NCBI RefSeq assembly: GCF_010686685.1 | Contig: NZ_JAAGWD010000010.1 | Coordinates: 1 to 64,000 of the forward strand | Source: Pontibacter burrus | GTDB lineage: Bacteria > Bacteroidota > Bacteroidia > Cytophagales > Hymenobacteraceae | Direction: 5' to 3' | Length of the DNA stretch: 64,000 nucleotides | Part shown: piece by piece, positions 17,754-25,945 of the stretch | Layout: the number at the start of each line of letters is the position of its first letter | Position numbering within the stretch: position 1 is the first letter of the stretch | Made by a program: the position numbers and the translations under genes | Notes under the pieces: generated by a model | Database searches by the model: none | What the model saw: the letters and a program-made list of their open reading frames with translations, nothing else | What the model was told of the DNA's origin: nothing

Positions 17754-18545
17754 ATGAAAAAACACCTGCACCTTTTGCTGGCGCTATTGTTTCTGCCGCT
17801 GCTAACTATAGCACAAAATAAGGTAGCTGCCTCTGAGATCATCGCTAAAATAAACCGTGGTGAGGCCGTAAACTATAAGAACGCTGAAATTACCGGTAAC
17901 CTGGATATGACGAAGCTGCAGAACATGAAGCTGAAGAATGAAAAGGCCGGTAAGAATGATACTAAAGAGTACATCAGCACGGTTACTGCACCTATCGTGT
18001 TTGAGAACTGCACGTTTAAAGGCGATGTGCTGGCTTATTTTAACCCGGATAATGGGGTAAATGTAATGAAATCGTCGAATGAGGTGTATAACACTGACTT
18101 CGAGAAGGAGGTACGGTTCGAGAACTGTACGTTTGAAGAGGACGCTGCCTTTAAGTACAGTCAATTTGAAGAGAATGTATCGTTTGCCGGTAGCCGCTTT
18201 AACGACGAAGCCCTTTTTAAGTACAGCAAGTTCAGAAAAGGTGCCGATTTCAGTAAAACGGTATTTACGGATGATGCCAACTTTAAGTATGTAACCTTTC
18301 CGGTAGCAGCCAACTTCAGGGGCGCTACATTTAAAGACGATGCCGATTTTAAGTATGCCAAATTTGAGAAAGGCGTAAACCTGCAACAGGCTACATTTAA
18401 TGGTCTGGCCAACTTTAAGTATGCTAAATTTTCTGAGTCAGTCAACTTTAAAAACACCAGTTTTAACGGCAGCACCGATTTTAAATACACCAAATTGAAT
18501 AACCAATCTGTAACCCTGTCTGCGCTGCAGCAAAAAAGCAGATAA
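17754..18545 (+). CDS. Exported pentapeptide-repeat-like protein with 20-residue FKY super-repeat
   Basis: The 263-residue protein has a signal peptide (ending TIAQ). After about residue 80, short beta-solenoid repeats appear with Phe at every fifth position. From about residue 125 they organise into a regular 20-residue unit of pattern FKYxxFxxxxxFxxxxF, seen about six times. That is four pentapeptides per turn pair with an invariant FKY corner. Pentapeptide-repeat proteins form right-handed quadrilateral beta-helices. The function of this exported one is unknown. It may belong with the two-component system just upstream, but a gap of 114 bases argues for its own promoter. Confidence 0.78.
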   Translation: MKKHLHLLLALLFLPLLTIAQNKVAASEIIAKINRGEAVNYKNAEITGNLDMTKLQNMKLKNEKAGKNDTKEYISTVTAPIVFENCTFKGDVLAYFNPDNGVNVMKSSNEVYNTDFEKEVRFENCTFEEDAAFKYSQFEENVSFAGSRFNDEALFKYSKFRKGADFSKTVFTDDANFKYVTFPVAANFRGATFKDDADFKYAKFEKGVNLQQATFNGLANFKYAKFSESVNFKNTSFNGSTDFKYTKLNNQSVTLSALQQKSR

Positions 18546-18575
18546 CCAACCAAACGAGCTTTAGTTTAGATTAGC

Positions 18576-18608
18576 AAAAACGCCGCACCTTTGATGCGGC
18601 TTTTTTGC
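18576..18608 (+). terminator. Intrinsic terminator after the pentapeptide-repeat gene
   Basis: GCCGCACC and its partner GATGCGGC form a GC-rich stem followed by TTTTTT, between convergent genes. Confidence 0.8.
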
Positions 18609-18609
18609 T

Positions 18610-19206
18610 TTAGGGCTGCTGCAGTAACGTAATTAGTTTTCCGGCGCCCTCGGCGGGCGTTAAAACAGTTAAAGGTGGCAGCTGCAGCCATTCGGTGCGT
18701 ACTTTATTTACCAGTTTCAGGTCTATACTATAGTTGGTTTGGGCGGCAGCAACTATAGCTGCAATCGCCGTTTTCAGCGAAACTGCTTTTACCCGTATAG
18801 TCTGAGCAGCATAGCGGGCCGGGTGCAGGTGCACATACCTTTCGGCCACCACTCCCCAGCGCAATACCCAATCCGTGCCATCCGAGAGCATTATAGTTTG
18901 GTAGTGTTCCCCGCCAGATATCAGATAGCTGTAAAAGGCCTCAGGTGCCAGTATGTTGTGCTGCTGTAAGTGTAATATTACTTCCTGCGCGACCTGAAGC
19001 GGCAACATGGAACCTGTATAAAAGTCCAGCTGCGATTGCCCTATACTGCGAAGCGCAGTGCCAATTCCAGCAGCCGAATGTATAGTTTGCTCGTGTATAA
19101 AAGCCCTTACATACCCGATGTGATGTTTTAGCGGGTGAAAGAGTACAGGCTTGGGCAGCACCGTAGCAAGTATGGTTTCAGCAGATGCTGGGAGCGAAAC
19201 AGCCAT
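18610..19206 (-). CDS. Hypothetical protein, 198 residues
   Basis: I do not recognise this protein. It has no signal peptide or membrane helix. The central part (SGGEHYQTIMLSDGTDWVLRWG, then RYVHLHPARYA) looks like an alpha/beta fold, and the second half carries an alpha-helical stretch rich in Ala. Its position, alone on the minus strand behind a shared terminator, gives no functional clue. Codon use resembles that of the neighbouring accessory genes, and three CTATAG or near-CTATAG sites fall in it. Confidence 0.65.
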   Translation of the reverse strand: MAVSLPASAETILATVLPKPVLFHPLKHHIGYVRAFIHEQTIHSAAGIGTALRSIGQSQLDFYTGSMLPLQVAQEVILHLQQHNILAPEAFYSYLISGGEHYQTIMLSDGTDWVLRWGVVAERYVHLHPARYAAQTIRVKAVSLKTAIAAIVAAAQTNYSIDLKLVNKVRTEWLQLPPLTVLTPAEGAGKLITLLQQP

Positions 19207-19401
19207 AGTTACACTTACGCAGATTTAGCAGGCTATATCATTAGAAAACAGAGCCGGTATATGCAAAGCAGCCTGACTGCTTGTATAGAATTCGGGTGCG
19301 TGTGCACAATTCTCAGTAACGCTCACGTAAAAGCAGGCTCATCAAACAACTATAGGCAGGGTGGTAAGTAAAAATATATGTTATACCATTCATTTAATAT
19401 T

Positions 19402-19890
19402 ATGAAAACAACCCTATTTAGAAGCCTACGCCTGCTTGCGATGTGCATGTCGCTACTAGCCTTTACCGTCGCCTGCGATGACGACGATGATGATGATCTG
19501 CCTATTATAGACGATGACCTGGAGTTTGAAAATATAGCATTGAGTGGTGCCAATGAAAGACCAAAAGTAATTACGGATGGCACCGGTACTTTTAATGGTG
19601 AATATGATCCTGCTTCAAACACACTAACTTATTCTTTAAGCTGGACACTAGGCGAGCCAACTGACTCTACCATAATGATGCACTTCCATGGCCCTGCCGA
19701 CACCACTACAAGCGCAGGCATACAGATCCCTATTTTAGGGCATACCAGAAATTATACAGGTACATTCTCCGGTTCTGCCACGCTTACTGACCAGCAGGAA
19801 CAGCAACTGGAAGATGGCCTATGGTACGTTAACATCCATAGTGGTACTCACCGCAACGGAGAGCTAAGAGGACAATTGTTAGAAGACTAA
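19402..19890 (+). CDS. CHRD-domain lipoprotein with Asp tract after the lipidated Cys
   Basis: The 162-residue protein starts at the ATG at 19402, which sits before a basic-hydrophobic signal. The lipobox is FTVAC and is followed at once by seven Asp and then a second acidic run. This matches the idea of a Bacteroidota lipoprotein export signal and suggests surface exposure (inference). The rest is a CHRD domain, first described in chordin: LSGANERP at the start, YSLSWTLG, MMHFHGPAD with its histidines, and the closing WYVNIHSGTHRNGELRGQL. Bacterial CHRD proteins are of unknown function and may bind metals or glycans. Confidence 0.85.
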   Translation: MKTTLFRSLRLLAMCMSLLAFTVACDDDDDDDLPIIDDDLEFENIALSGANERPKVITDGTGTFNGEYDPASNTLTYSLSWTLGEPTDSTIMMHFHGPADTTTSAGIQIPILGHTRNYTGTFSGSATLTDQQEQQLEDGLWYVNIHSGTHRNGELRGQLLED

Positions 19891-19905
19891 CAGTATACAA
19901 CCACG

Positions 19906-19949
19906 GCAAAGGGGCTTTCTTCTGAAAAGAGGAAAGCCCCTTTCTTTTT
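19906..19949 (+). terminator. Intrinsic terminator after the CHRD gene
   Basis: AAAGGGGCTTTC and GAAAGCCCCTTT form a 12-base stem with a T-rich tail (TCTTTTT). Confidence 0.8.
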
Positions 19950-19975
19950 AAGTACAACCGAAGCCTGTACCTTTG
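19945..19975 (+). promoter_or_regulatory. Promoter of the GNAT gene
   Basis: TTTTT at 19945-19949 and TACCTTTG at 19968-19975 are spaced 18 bases apart and fit the TAnnTTTG class. Start of transcription near 19982 supports translation from the ATG at 19997 rather than the upstream TTG. Confidence 0.55.
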
Positions 19976-19996
19976 CAGCATCATTACTCATACCTT

Positions 19997-20473
19997 ATGC
20001 AAAACCCGGAATCTGCCGCTGTAACTATAGTTGATTTTACACCTGAGCACGCTGCCAGTTTCAGAGAGCTGAATGAAGAGTGGATTACGCGCTACTTTGT
20101 AATGGAAGAGGCCGACTATAAATCGCTGAGCGACCCGCAAAGTTACATTTTAGATAAAGGAGGGTTTATAGTAATGGCAGAGCACAACAACGAAATAGTT
20201 GGCACCTGCGCTCTGCTGAACGAAGGGAACGGCGTGTATGAACTGGCAAAGATGGCAGTAACTCCAAAAGCGCAGGGGCTAAAGATCGGTAAAAAACTGG
20301 GGTTGGCCATTCTGGAGAAAGCCCGCCAGGTGGGTGCCTCAAAAGTGTACCTTGTATCTAACCGAACCTTAGGGCCGGCTATAAGTTTGTACAGGAGCCT
20401 TGGTTTTGGGGAAGTGCCGATGCCACCAAGCATTTACGCCCGAGCCGACATTAAAATGGAGATCGAACTATAA
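19997..20473 (+). CDS. GNAT-family N-acetyltransferase
   Basis: This 158-residue cytoplasmic enzyme would transfer an acetyl group from acetyl-CoA to an unknown amine. The GNAT fold is shown by the motif A region VYELAKMAVTPKAQGLKIGKKL, with the Q/RxxGxG/A-type CoA loop, and by the motif B end ISLYRSLGF. The MarR-associated GNAT type (substrate-free text RELNEEWITRYF near the N-terminus) is the closest I recall. It is convergent with a DUF4864 gene only 9 bases away, and that short gap contains a CTATAG palindrome. Confidence 0.85.
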   Translation: MQNPESAAVTIVDFTPEHAASFRELNEEWITRYFVMEEADYKSLSDPQSYILDKGGFIVMAEHNNEIVGTCALLNEGNGVYELAKMAVTPKAQGLKIGKKLGLAILEKARQVGASKVYLVSNRTLGPAISLYRSLGFGEVPMPPSIYARADIKMEIEL

Positions 20474-20482
20474 TTGCTATAG

Positions 20483-21043
20483 TTACGCGCCGTACACAGG
20501 CCGCTCTGTCTGCAGCCGCACTACACCAACTGTCATCCAGCAGCCTTTGTAATAGCCCCTTGTCTGACGGGCCAGCATAAACAGGTAGGTAGCCTGCTCG
20601 TTTTGTGGTGTAGTCAGCACTACCAGCTGGTAAGCCGTTTTATCATTAACGACCATGTTGCCTTTTTTGTAGGATTTAAAGTTAAGCATTGGCTTGTAGA
20701 CCGGGTCGCGCACCATCAGCCGGAAATGTTCTATCGGGCCCATGCTTATTTTGCTTATCGGGGAGGAAAAGTTAAACACCGTAATAATGCCGCTGTCGCT
20801 GCCATCGTTCTGCTGCAGAGCCTTTAATTGTATTTGTACCACATCGTGCGGCGATAGGCCTTTAGAGGGCTTCAGGTAACTCCAGCTTGATGTGCTGGAA
20901 GGGTTGGGTTCGGCAGATACCTGATTTGCATAACGGGCATTGCCCTGCTCCGGCACAACCGGCATAGTCCACAAAAATACAAGCAGCAGCAGAATGCCTA
21001 CAGCCAGCAATACTTTGTCTACAGTGCTATCCAAACCCTTCAT
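20483..21043 (-). CDS. DUF4864 domain-containing protein
   Basis: The protein has 186 residues with one N-terminal transmembrane helix (VLLAVGILLLLVFLW) and a DUF4864-like domain from about residue 60. The visible pattern is LSPHDVVQIQLKALQQND, then ITVFNFSSPISK, then GPIEHFRLMVRDPVYKPML. The domain has a small cystatin/NTF2-like length and unknown function. It is divergent from the PAP2 gene and convergent with the GNAT gene. Confidence 0.7.
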   Translation of the reverse strand: MKGLDSTVDKVLLAVGILLLLVFLWTMPVVPEQGNARYANQVSAEPNPSSTSSWSYLKPSKGLSPHDVVQIQLKALQQNDGSDSGIITVFNFSSPISKISMGPIEHFRLMVRDPVYKPMLNFKSYKKGNMVVNDKTAYQLVVLTTPQNEQATYLFMLARQTRGYYKGCWMTVGVVRLQTERPVYGA

Positions 21044-21164
21044 ACAAATATGTACTTTATATAGAAGGCGTTAGTTGTGTCTTATACAGGGTTTTAGTTG
21101 CACTGTTATGGCAAAACAAAAAATCAACTATGCGTATACCTGCTACTATAGATAAAACTTACTC

Positions 21165-21944
21165 ATGAAAAAGCCGCTGGCTAACTACGCTGAACAGTTC
21201 AGGACCTGGTTTACCACTATACCCGGTGTGCAGCATTTCAGGCAGCGGTACCCTCGCATTGCATCGTTTATAGGTAACAGGTTCGACCCGGGCATTTTTG
21301 TGGGGTTGCCGCTGAGCCTGCTTTTGCTGGTAGGGTTAGTAAATATAATACTGCTCTCTGAACTTACAGAGAGTGTGATGGATGCCGAATGGATTGTTGT
21401 AGCCGACCAGAAATTTACAGATCTGCTATATAGCATGCGCTCGGAGTGGCTGAGCAGGTGCCTCTATGTTATTACCAGCCTTGGCGAGCGCGAAGCTGTG
21501 TTTACAGTTGGCGGCGTGGCCACGGTGTTTATGTTTTACTACAAGCGTTACTGGGCTATAGTTGCTTTCTGGCTGGCCATGGCAGGAGTAGGGTTATCGG
21601 TACAGTTCGCCAAAAGCTTTATCAGCCGGGCACGCCCTGCCGGTGTAGCCTATTATGAGGTAGAACATTTCTCTTTCCCGAGCGGGCACGCCACTACAGC
21701 CATGGCTTTGTATGGCATGCTGGGCTACCTGCTTTACCGCAACATACAAAACTTGCTTTACCGCAGGCTTATAGTTGTCGGAACTATAATATTTATTGTA
21801 CTGGTTGGTTTCAGCCGGATTTACCTGGGCGTACATTTTTTGTCTGATGTATTAGCTGGTTTTTTGTTGGGTATGCTCTGGATGCTGGTAGGCATAAGCC
21901 TGGAAGAAGTAATGCTATATAGGAAAAAAAGAAGAGAACTATAG
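21165..21944 (+). CDS. PAP2-family membrane phosphatase
   Basis: This 259-residue integral membrane protein has about six helices. All three lipid-phosphatase motifs are present: KSFISRARP (KX6RP), SFPSGHATTAM (PSGH) and SRIYLGVHFLSD (SRX5HX3D). The family dephosphorylates phosphatidic acid, undecaprenyl diphosphate or similar lipids on the outer side of the inner membrane. The ORF ends in the codons CTA TAG, so the window-wide CTATAG palindrome supplies the stop codon. A phospholipase C-like gene follows on the same strand, and a lipid-related pair is plausible. Confidence 0.9.
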   Translation: MKKPLANYAEQFRTWFTTIPGVQHFRQRYPRIASFIGNRFDPGIFVGLPLSLLLLVGLVNIILLSELTESVMDAEWIVVADQKFTDLLYSMRSEWLSRCLYVITSLGEREAVFTVGGVATVFMFYYKRYWAIVAFWLAMAGVGLSVQFAKSFISRARPAGVAYYEVEHFSFPSGHATTAMALYGMLGYLLYRNIQNLLYRRLIVVGTIIFIVLVGFSRIYLGVHFLSDVLAGFLLGMLWMLVGISLEEVMLYRKKRREL

Positions 21945-21995
21945 GACTATATAGTCAGGTTGCTACTTTTAAAAGTTCGTGTCGTACAAGGGGGC

Positions 21996-23270
21996 ATGAA
22001 ACAGTACTTTATGCGCAGCCTCTGCAGCCTTGCACTTTTACTCTGTATTTATGTGGCAACTGCCCCTGCCGCTTCAGCTTATGGTGTGCTGTCTCACCAG
22101 GCTATAGTTGATGCCACCTGGGAGAAAGAGCTAAAGCCACTGCTGAAAAAGAAATACCCCAGTGTTACGGACGATGAACTGAAAACAGCGCATGCCTATG
22201 CTTATGGCGGAGCTATACTGCAGGATATGGGCTACTTCCCGTTCGGGAGCAAATTCTTTACCGACCTGCTGCATTATGTGCGGAGCGGCGATTTTGTACA
22301 GAACCTGTTGCTGGAAGCTACCGACGTAAACGAATACGCTTTTGCGCTTGGTACGCTGGCACACTATAACGCCGATATCTATGGACACTCGCTAGGTACT
22401 AATAAAGCCGTAGCTATAGTTTACCCGGAGCTGAAACAGGAATTTGGCAACACCATTACTTTTGCCGACCATCCGGTTTCGCATGTTAAAACGGAGTTTG
22501 GCTTTGATGTATTGCAGATTGCACGAGGCAACTATGCCCCCGAAGCCTATCAGCGGTTTATAGGGTTTGAGGTAGCAAAAGAGCCATTAGAACGCGCCTT
22601 TCTGAAGACGTATGGCCTGGAGCTGGGCGATGTGTTTGTAAGTGTGCCACTGGCAGTAGGTACTTACCGGTATACTATCAAAAACCTGATGCCGGACCTT
22701 ACCCGCGCTGCCTGGAAAGCAAAGGAACACGAGATAAAAGATGCTAAACTGGGCGTAAGCCGCCGTGATTTTGTATACCGCATGAGCCGTGCAAAATACC
22801 ACAGCAACTGGGGCAACAACTACGAGCGTCCGGGCTTCTTTACCCGCATATGGGCCTGGATCATCAGGATATCGCCTAAAGTAGGACCATTGCAGTCGCT
22901 GGGGTTTGCCATGCCTACCCCCGAGGCAGAACAGCTCTTCTATAAAAGTTTTAACGCTACCGTCAGCAACTATGGTAGTGTTTTAAAACAGCTGCGCTCC
23001 TCCGACTCCAAAATGGAAAACCTGCAGCTAGATACCGGCAAACCCACCGCGCCCGGCGAGTACAAACTTACCGACGAAACGTATCTGACCCTGCTGGAGA
23101 AACTTGATAAGAGCAACTATAAGCACCTGACCCCGCAATTGCAGCAGCACATGCTACAGTTTTTTAAGGCAAATAAACCAGCTGAAAAAGAGCAGGATAA
23201 AGAAGAGATGAAAGAGGCAAAAGAAGCACTGCAGCGATTGAAAGCCCATCAGCAAGCAGTGCAACGCTAG
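21996..23270 (+). CDS. Zinc-dependent phospholipase C family protein
   Basis: The exported protein has 424 residues. The ATG at 21996 is preceded by GGGGG at Shine-Dalgarno distance and opens a signal peptide ending ASAYG. The frame is open from 21960. The zinc-dependent PLC pattern is clear. Trp/His N-terminal residues follow the signal in GVLSHQAIVDATW, and GTLAHYNADIYGHSLGTNKA carries the paired His/Asp metal ligands. HPVSHVKTEFGFD is another ligand segment. The last 60 residues are charged helix. It lies 51 bases after the PAP2 phosphatase and may share its transcript. The substrate is not established. Confidence 0.82.
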   Translation: MKQYFMRSLCSLALLLCIYVATAPAASAYGVLSHQAIVDATWEKELKPLLKKKYPSVTDDELKTAHAYAYGGAILQDMGYFPFGSKFFTDLLHYVRSGDFVQNLLLEATDVNEYAFALGTLAHYNADIYGHSLGTNKAVAIVYPELKQEFGNTITFADHPVSHVKTEFGFDVLQIARGNYAPEAYQRFIGFEVAKEPLERAFLKTYGLELGDVFVSVPLAVGTYRYTIKNLMPDLTRAAWKAKEHEIKDAKLGVSRRDFVYRMSRAKYHSNWGNNYERPGFFTRIWAWIIRISPKVGPLQSLGFAMPTPEAEQLFYKSFNATVSNYGSVLKQLRSSDSKMENLQLDTGKPTAPGEYKLTDETYLTLLEKLDKSNYKHLTPQLQQHMLQFFKANKPAEKEQDKEEMKEAKEALQRLKAHQQAVQR

Positions 23271-23435
23271 GTATAAATTGAGGAAAATACAGCCTTATCT
23301 GAAACGAAATGCTGATGGTTTTGTAACAATATGCTCTGAATGCCGATAAAATATAGTGGCGCCGGCAAAATTGGGTCCGGTAGATCTGGCAGGAAATGCC
23401 GCTGCGCCAACATATAATAACTTAATATTAAAACC

Positions 23436-23894
23436 ATGGAAAACAAACAGAATAGAAATTCACAGCCGCAGTCAAACATGAACCAGTCGGCACAAAATAA
23501 CCCTCAGGGTAACCAATCGTCTCAGAATATGCGCTCTCAGAGCAACCAGCCAGTTTCAGGGCAGTCTTCGCAGGGCAGCCACATGACAGGCAGCTCAAGC
23601 AGCAGTTCTAACATTGGCAATCAGCAGAGCTCACGTTCTGGTTCATCAAGTTCAGGCTCATCGTCATCTAAAATAGGCGGTATGGATATGAACACAGTAA
23701 CCAGCAAGCTACAGCAGTTTGGTACTACCGCTATGAACAAAGTGAACAGCCTGAGCACTACTCAGAAAGTAGTGGGTGGTTCGTTACTGGCTTTAGGTGC
23801 TGGTTGGCTTGCCATGAACTCAAGCACTAAGAACAAGTATAAAAACAAACTGAATACCACAAGATCAAACAAATTCGGAAGATCTTCTTCTTAA
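23436..23894 (+). CDS. Ser/Gln/Asn-rich hypothetical protein with C-terminal hydrophobic segment
   Basis: The 152-residue protein begins with about 85 residues of low complexity rich in Ser, Asn and Gln, likely disordered. A short helix (VTSKLQQFGTTAMNKVNSL) and a Gly/Ala hydrophobic stretch (KVVGGSLLALGAGWLAM) follow, ending in a basic tail. The hydrophobic stretch may insert in the membrane, as in glycine-zipper or DUF3185-like small membrane proteins. There is no functional assignment. A good terminator follows the stop. Confidence 0.7.
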   Translation: MENKQNRNSQPQSNMNQSAQNNPQGNQSSQNMRSQSNQPVSGQSSQGSHMTGSSSSSSNIGNQQSSRSGSSSSGSSSSKIGGMDMNTVTSKLQQFGTTAMNKVNSLSTTQKVVGGSLLALGAGWLAMNSSTKNKYKNKLNTTRSNKFGRSSS

Positions 23895-23917
23895 CAGAAG
23901 CCAGATAATACCTGACA

Positions 23918-23947
23918 GAAAGCCTGGGTTTTAGCCCGGGCTTTTTG
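23918..23947 (+). terminator. Intrinsic terminator
   Basis: AAAGCCTGGG and CCCGGGCTTTTT form a tight stem with a four-base loop and T-run after the Ser-rich gene. Confidence 0.85.
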
Positions 23948-24027
23948 TATTTCAGTAACTATAAACGCAACTATAGTTTAAACGGGCGGCTGGATAAACT
24001 ATAAACCCGTACCATTTTCTGCATTTT

Positions 24028-25131
24028 ATGGCAAACAGCATCTTACTGAATTTCAGCGCAGACCTCAGCCTTAACCCGGAAGGCAAACATGTACGCGACG
24101 GGCTTTCTACAGCGCTGCGCACCGGCAATAACCTGTGGCTGAGCTGCGACGAGCGAAGTACGATAGAGCGGCTCACCGAACAGCCAGATGGCTCATTTGG
24201 GCAGCACAAAGCTTTTGACCTGAACGATTACCTGCAACTGCCCGACAAAGATGACAGCGAAATAGACATTGAAGGCATTGGTTATGCAAATCATTACCTG
24301 TGGTTGCTGGGCTCCCATAGTTTAAAGCGACGCAAACCGCGCAAACACCAGAGCGTGGCCAAACAGATGAAGCGGCTGGCACAGCTAAAGTCCGATCCTA
24401 ACCGGTACCTGCTGGCCCGTATTCCTATCGTTCAGGATAAAGAAACCGGTAACTATACACTTTACAAAGAGTGCCCGAACCCGGGTGTGTCAGGCGAAAT
24501 GCTGCATGCAGCTCAGTTAAAAGGCAGCCCACACAGCAGCCAGTTACTGGATGAACTCCGGAAAGATGAGCATATCGGCCCTTTTACACACCTGCCAGGT
24601 AAAGACAACGGCTTCGATATTGAAGGGCTGGCGACAAAAGGCAACCGGCTGTTCTTAGGCTTGCGCGGCCCGGTGCTGCGCGGCTGGGCTATAGTATTGG
24701 AAGTAGAGTTGGAAGAAGACGGAGACCATTACCTTAAACTAAAGCAGCTATTGCCGGAGCGACCCTACAAAAAGCATTTTCTGCACCTGAAGGGCAAAGG
24801 CATACGCGAGCTCCGGATGCTGGGCGATGATATTTACATTCTGGCTGGCCCTACCATGGACCTGGATGGTGTAATTGCGGTGTACCGCTGGCGTAACGGC
24901 GCAACTATAGAACAGGAAACGATGGTGCACACCGCCGACCTGGAGCGCCTCTGTGAGGTAGCGCATGGGCACGGCGAAGATACAGGCAAGGACAAAGCCG
25001 AGGGCCTGGCCATTTACGATGAACATAACCTGATGGTGGTATTCGACAGCCCCACTGAAAACCGGAAGGTAAAAGATAACAGCGTGCTCGCCGACCTGAT
25101 CAGTATAGATAAAGCAGCGCGGGCAGGGTAA
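24028..25131 (+). CDS. DUF3616 domain-containing protein
   Basis: The 367-residue protein matches the DUF3616 layout: LRTGNNLWLSCDERSTIERL near the start, DIEGIGYANHYLWLLGSHS, then KDNGFDIEGLATKGNRLFLGLRGPVLRGWA, and a closing KAEGLAIYDEHNLMVVFDSP. The repeated (D/A)IEGL/I-strand pattern suggests a beta-propeller similar to phytase or esterase-like domains (inference). No signal peptide is seen, so it may be cytoplasmic. The next gene starts 39 bases downstream and may be co-transcribed. Confidence 0.85.
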   Translation: MANSILLNFSADLSLNPEGKHVRDGLSTALRTGNNLWLSCDERSTIERLTEQPDGSFGQHKAFDLNDYLQLPDKDDSEIDIEGIGYANHYLWLLGSHSLKRRKPRKHQSVAKQMKRLAQLKSDPNRYLLARIPIVQDKETGNYTLYKECPNPGVSGEMLHAAQLKGSPHSSQLLDELRKDEHIGPFTHLPGKDNGFDIEGLATKGNRLFLGLRGPVLRGWAIVLEVELEEDGDHYLKLKQLLPERPYKKHFLHLKGKGIRELRMLGDDIYILAGPTMDLDGVIAVYRWRNGATIEQETMVHTADLERLCEVAHGHGEDTGKDKAEGLAIYDEHNLMVVFDSPTENRKVKDNSVLADLISIDKAARAG

Positions 25132-25170
25132 TTGCCGTATACATCAGCCTACGTACTAAAAACAAAAGCT

Positions 25171-25611
25171 ATGAAAATACTTGAAGCTCTGGCAGGTGGC
25201 CTGGCTGGTGCCTGCCTTGTAACACTTACCCACGAAAGTTTGCGCCGCGTTGTACCCGATGCCCCACGTATGGATATACTGGGCATGAGAGCGATTGCCA
25301 AAATAATGGAGAAGGCTGGCGCTACACCCCCTGATAATGAAACCCTGCACGATTGGGCACTGGTTGGCGATGTGGTCTCAAACAGTTTATACTATAGTTT
25401 GGCAGGGGCCGATAAAAATGCCATTTGGCGTGGTACATTAATAGGCGCTTTGGCCGGTATTGGCGCTATAACGCTGCCCGGTCCGCTGGGCTTAGGCGAG
25501 GCACCGAGCGAGCGAACTACACAAACAAAAGCCATGGCGGTAGGTTTGTACCTGTTGGGCGGTGTAGCAGCTGCCTTGGCGGCGCGGGCTATAGTTAAGG
25601 CAACTAAATAA
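25171..25611 (+). CDS. Hypothetical membrane protein
   Basis: The protein has 146 residues from the ATG at 25171. The frame is open from a TTG at 25132 immediately after the previous stop, but the ATG gives a better hydrophobic start. Two or three Gly/Ala-rich membrane segments are visible: EALAGGLAGACLVTL, the region around GTLIGALAGIGAITL, and AVGLYLLGGVAAALAARA. The middle is polar. No known family is recognised. It probably shares a transcript with the DUF3616 gene. Confidence 0.65.
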   Translation: MKILEALAGGLAGACLVTLTHESLRRVVPDAPRMDILGMRAIAKIMEKAGATPPDNETLHDWALVGDVVSNSLYYSLAGADKNAIWRGTLIGALAGIGAITLPGPLGLGEAPSERTTQTKAMAVGLYLLGGVAAALAARAIVKATK

Positions 25612-25653
25612 AACTATAGCCGCCGGTTTTATAGCTGGCGGCTATAGTTGTTT
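25612..25653. terminator. Bidirectional terminator with AACTATAG in both stem arms
   Basis: AACTATAGCCGCC and GGCGGCTATAGTT form a 13-base perfect stem around a 12-base loop, between convergent genes. Each arm contains one copy of the window-wide AACTATAG motif, in inverted orientation. Confidence 0.85.
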
Positions 25654-25655
25654 TC

Positions 25656-25883
25656 TTAATTCTGGTCCTGGTTGCCCGAACCTTCATCGGTAGGAGGGTT
25701 TTGATAAGTTGTATCCGGGGTGGTGTCGGTTGCAGCAGTATCTGTGTTGCCCATATTCCCCTGGTTGTTTTCCGTATTAGTATCTGCTGTATCTACGCCG
25801 GTAGTTGTTTCAGAAGAGCAGCCTGCTAATAAGCCTATAACCCCTACACTGGCTGCCAATAAATTTAATTTTATCTTTTTCAT
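25656..25883 (-). CDS. Small Thr/Asp/Asn-rich lipoprotein
   Basis: The 75-residue protein has a signal peptide (MKKIKLNLLAASVGVIG) and a lipobox LLAGC. The mature part is a low-complexity chain of Thr, Asp, Asn, Gly and Pro with no fold recognised. It closely resembles the lipoprotein at 3029-3247 in layout and composition, and the two may be members of one rapidly changing family. Its stop abuts a shared terminator. Confidence 0.7.
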   Translation of the reverse strand: MKKIKLNLLAASVGVIGLLAGCSSETTTGVDTADTNTENNQGNMGNTDTAATDTTPDTTYQNPPTDEGSGNQDQN

Positions 25884-25945
25884 CGTATTTTCAGGTTAGT
25901 ACATGCCTCAGGTTGTACGCAGGATTCGGGCAAGGGTATACTCGG

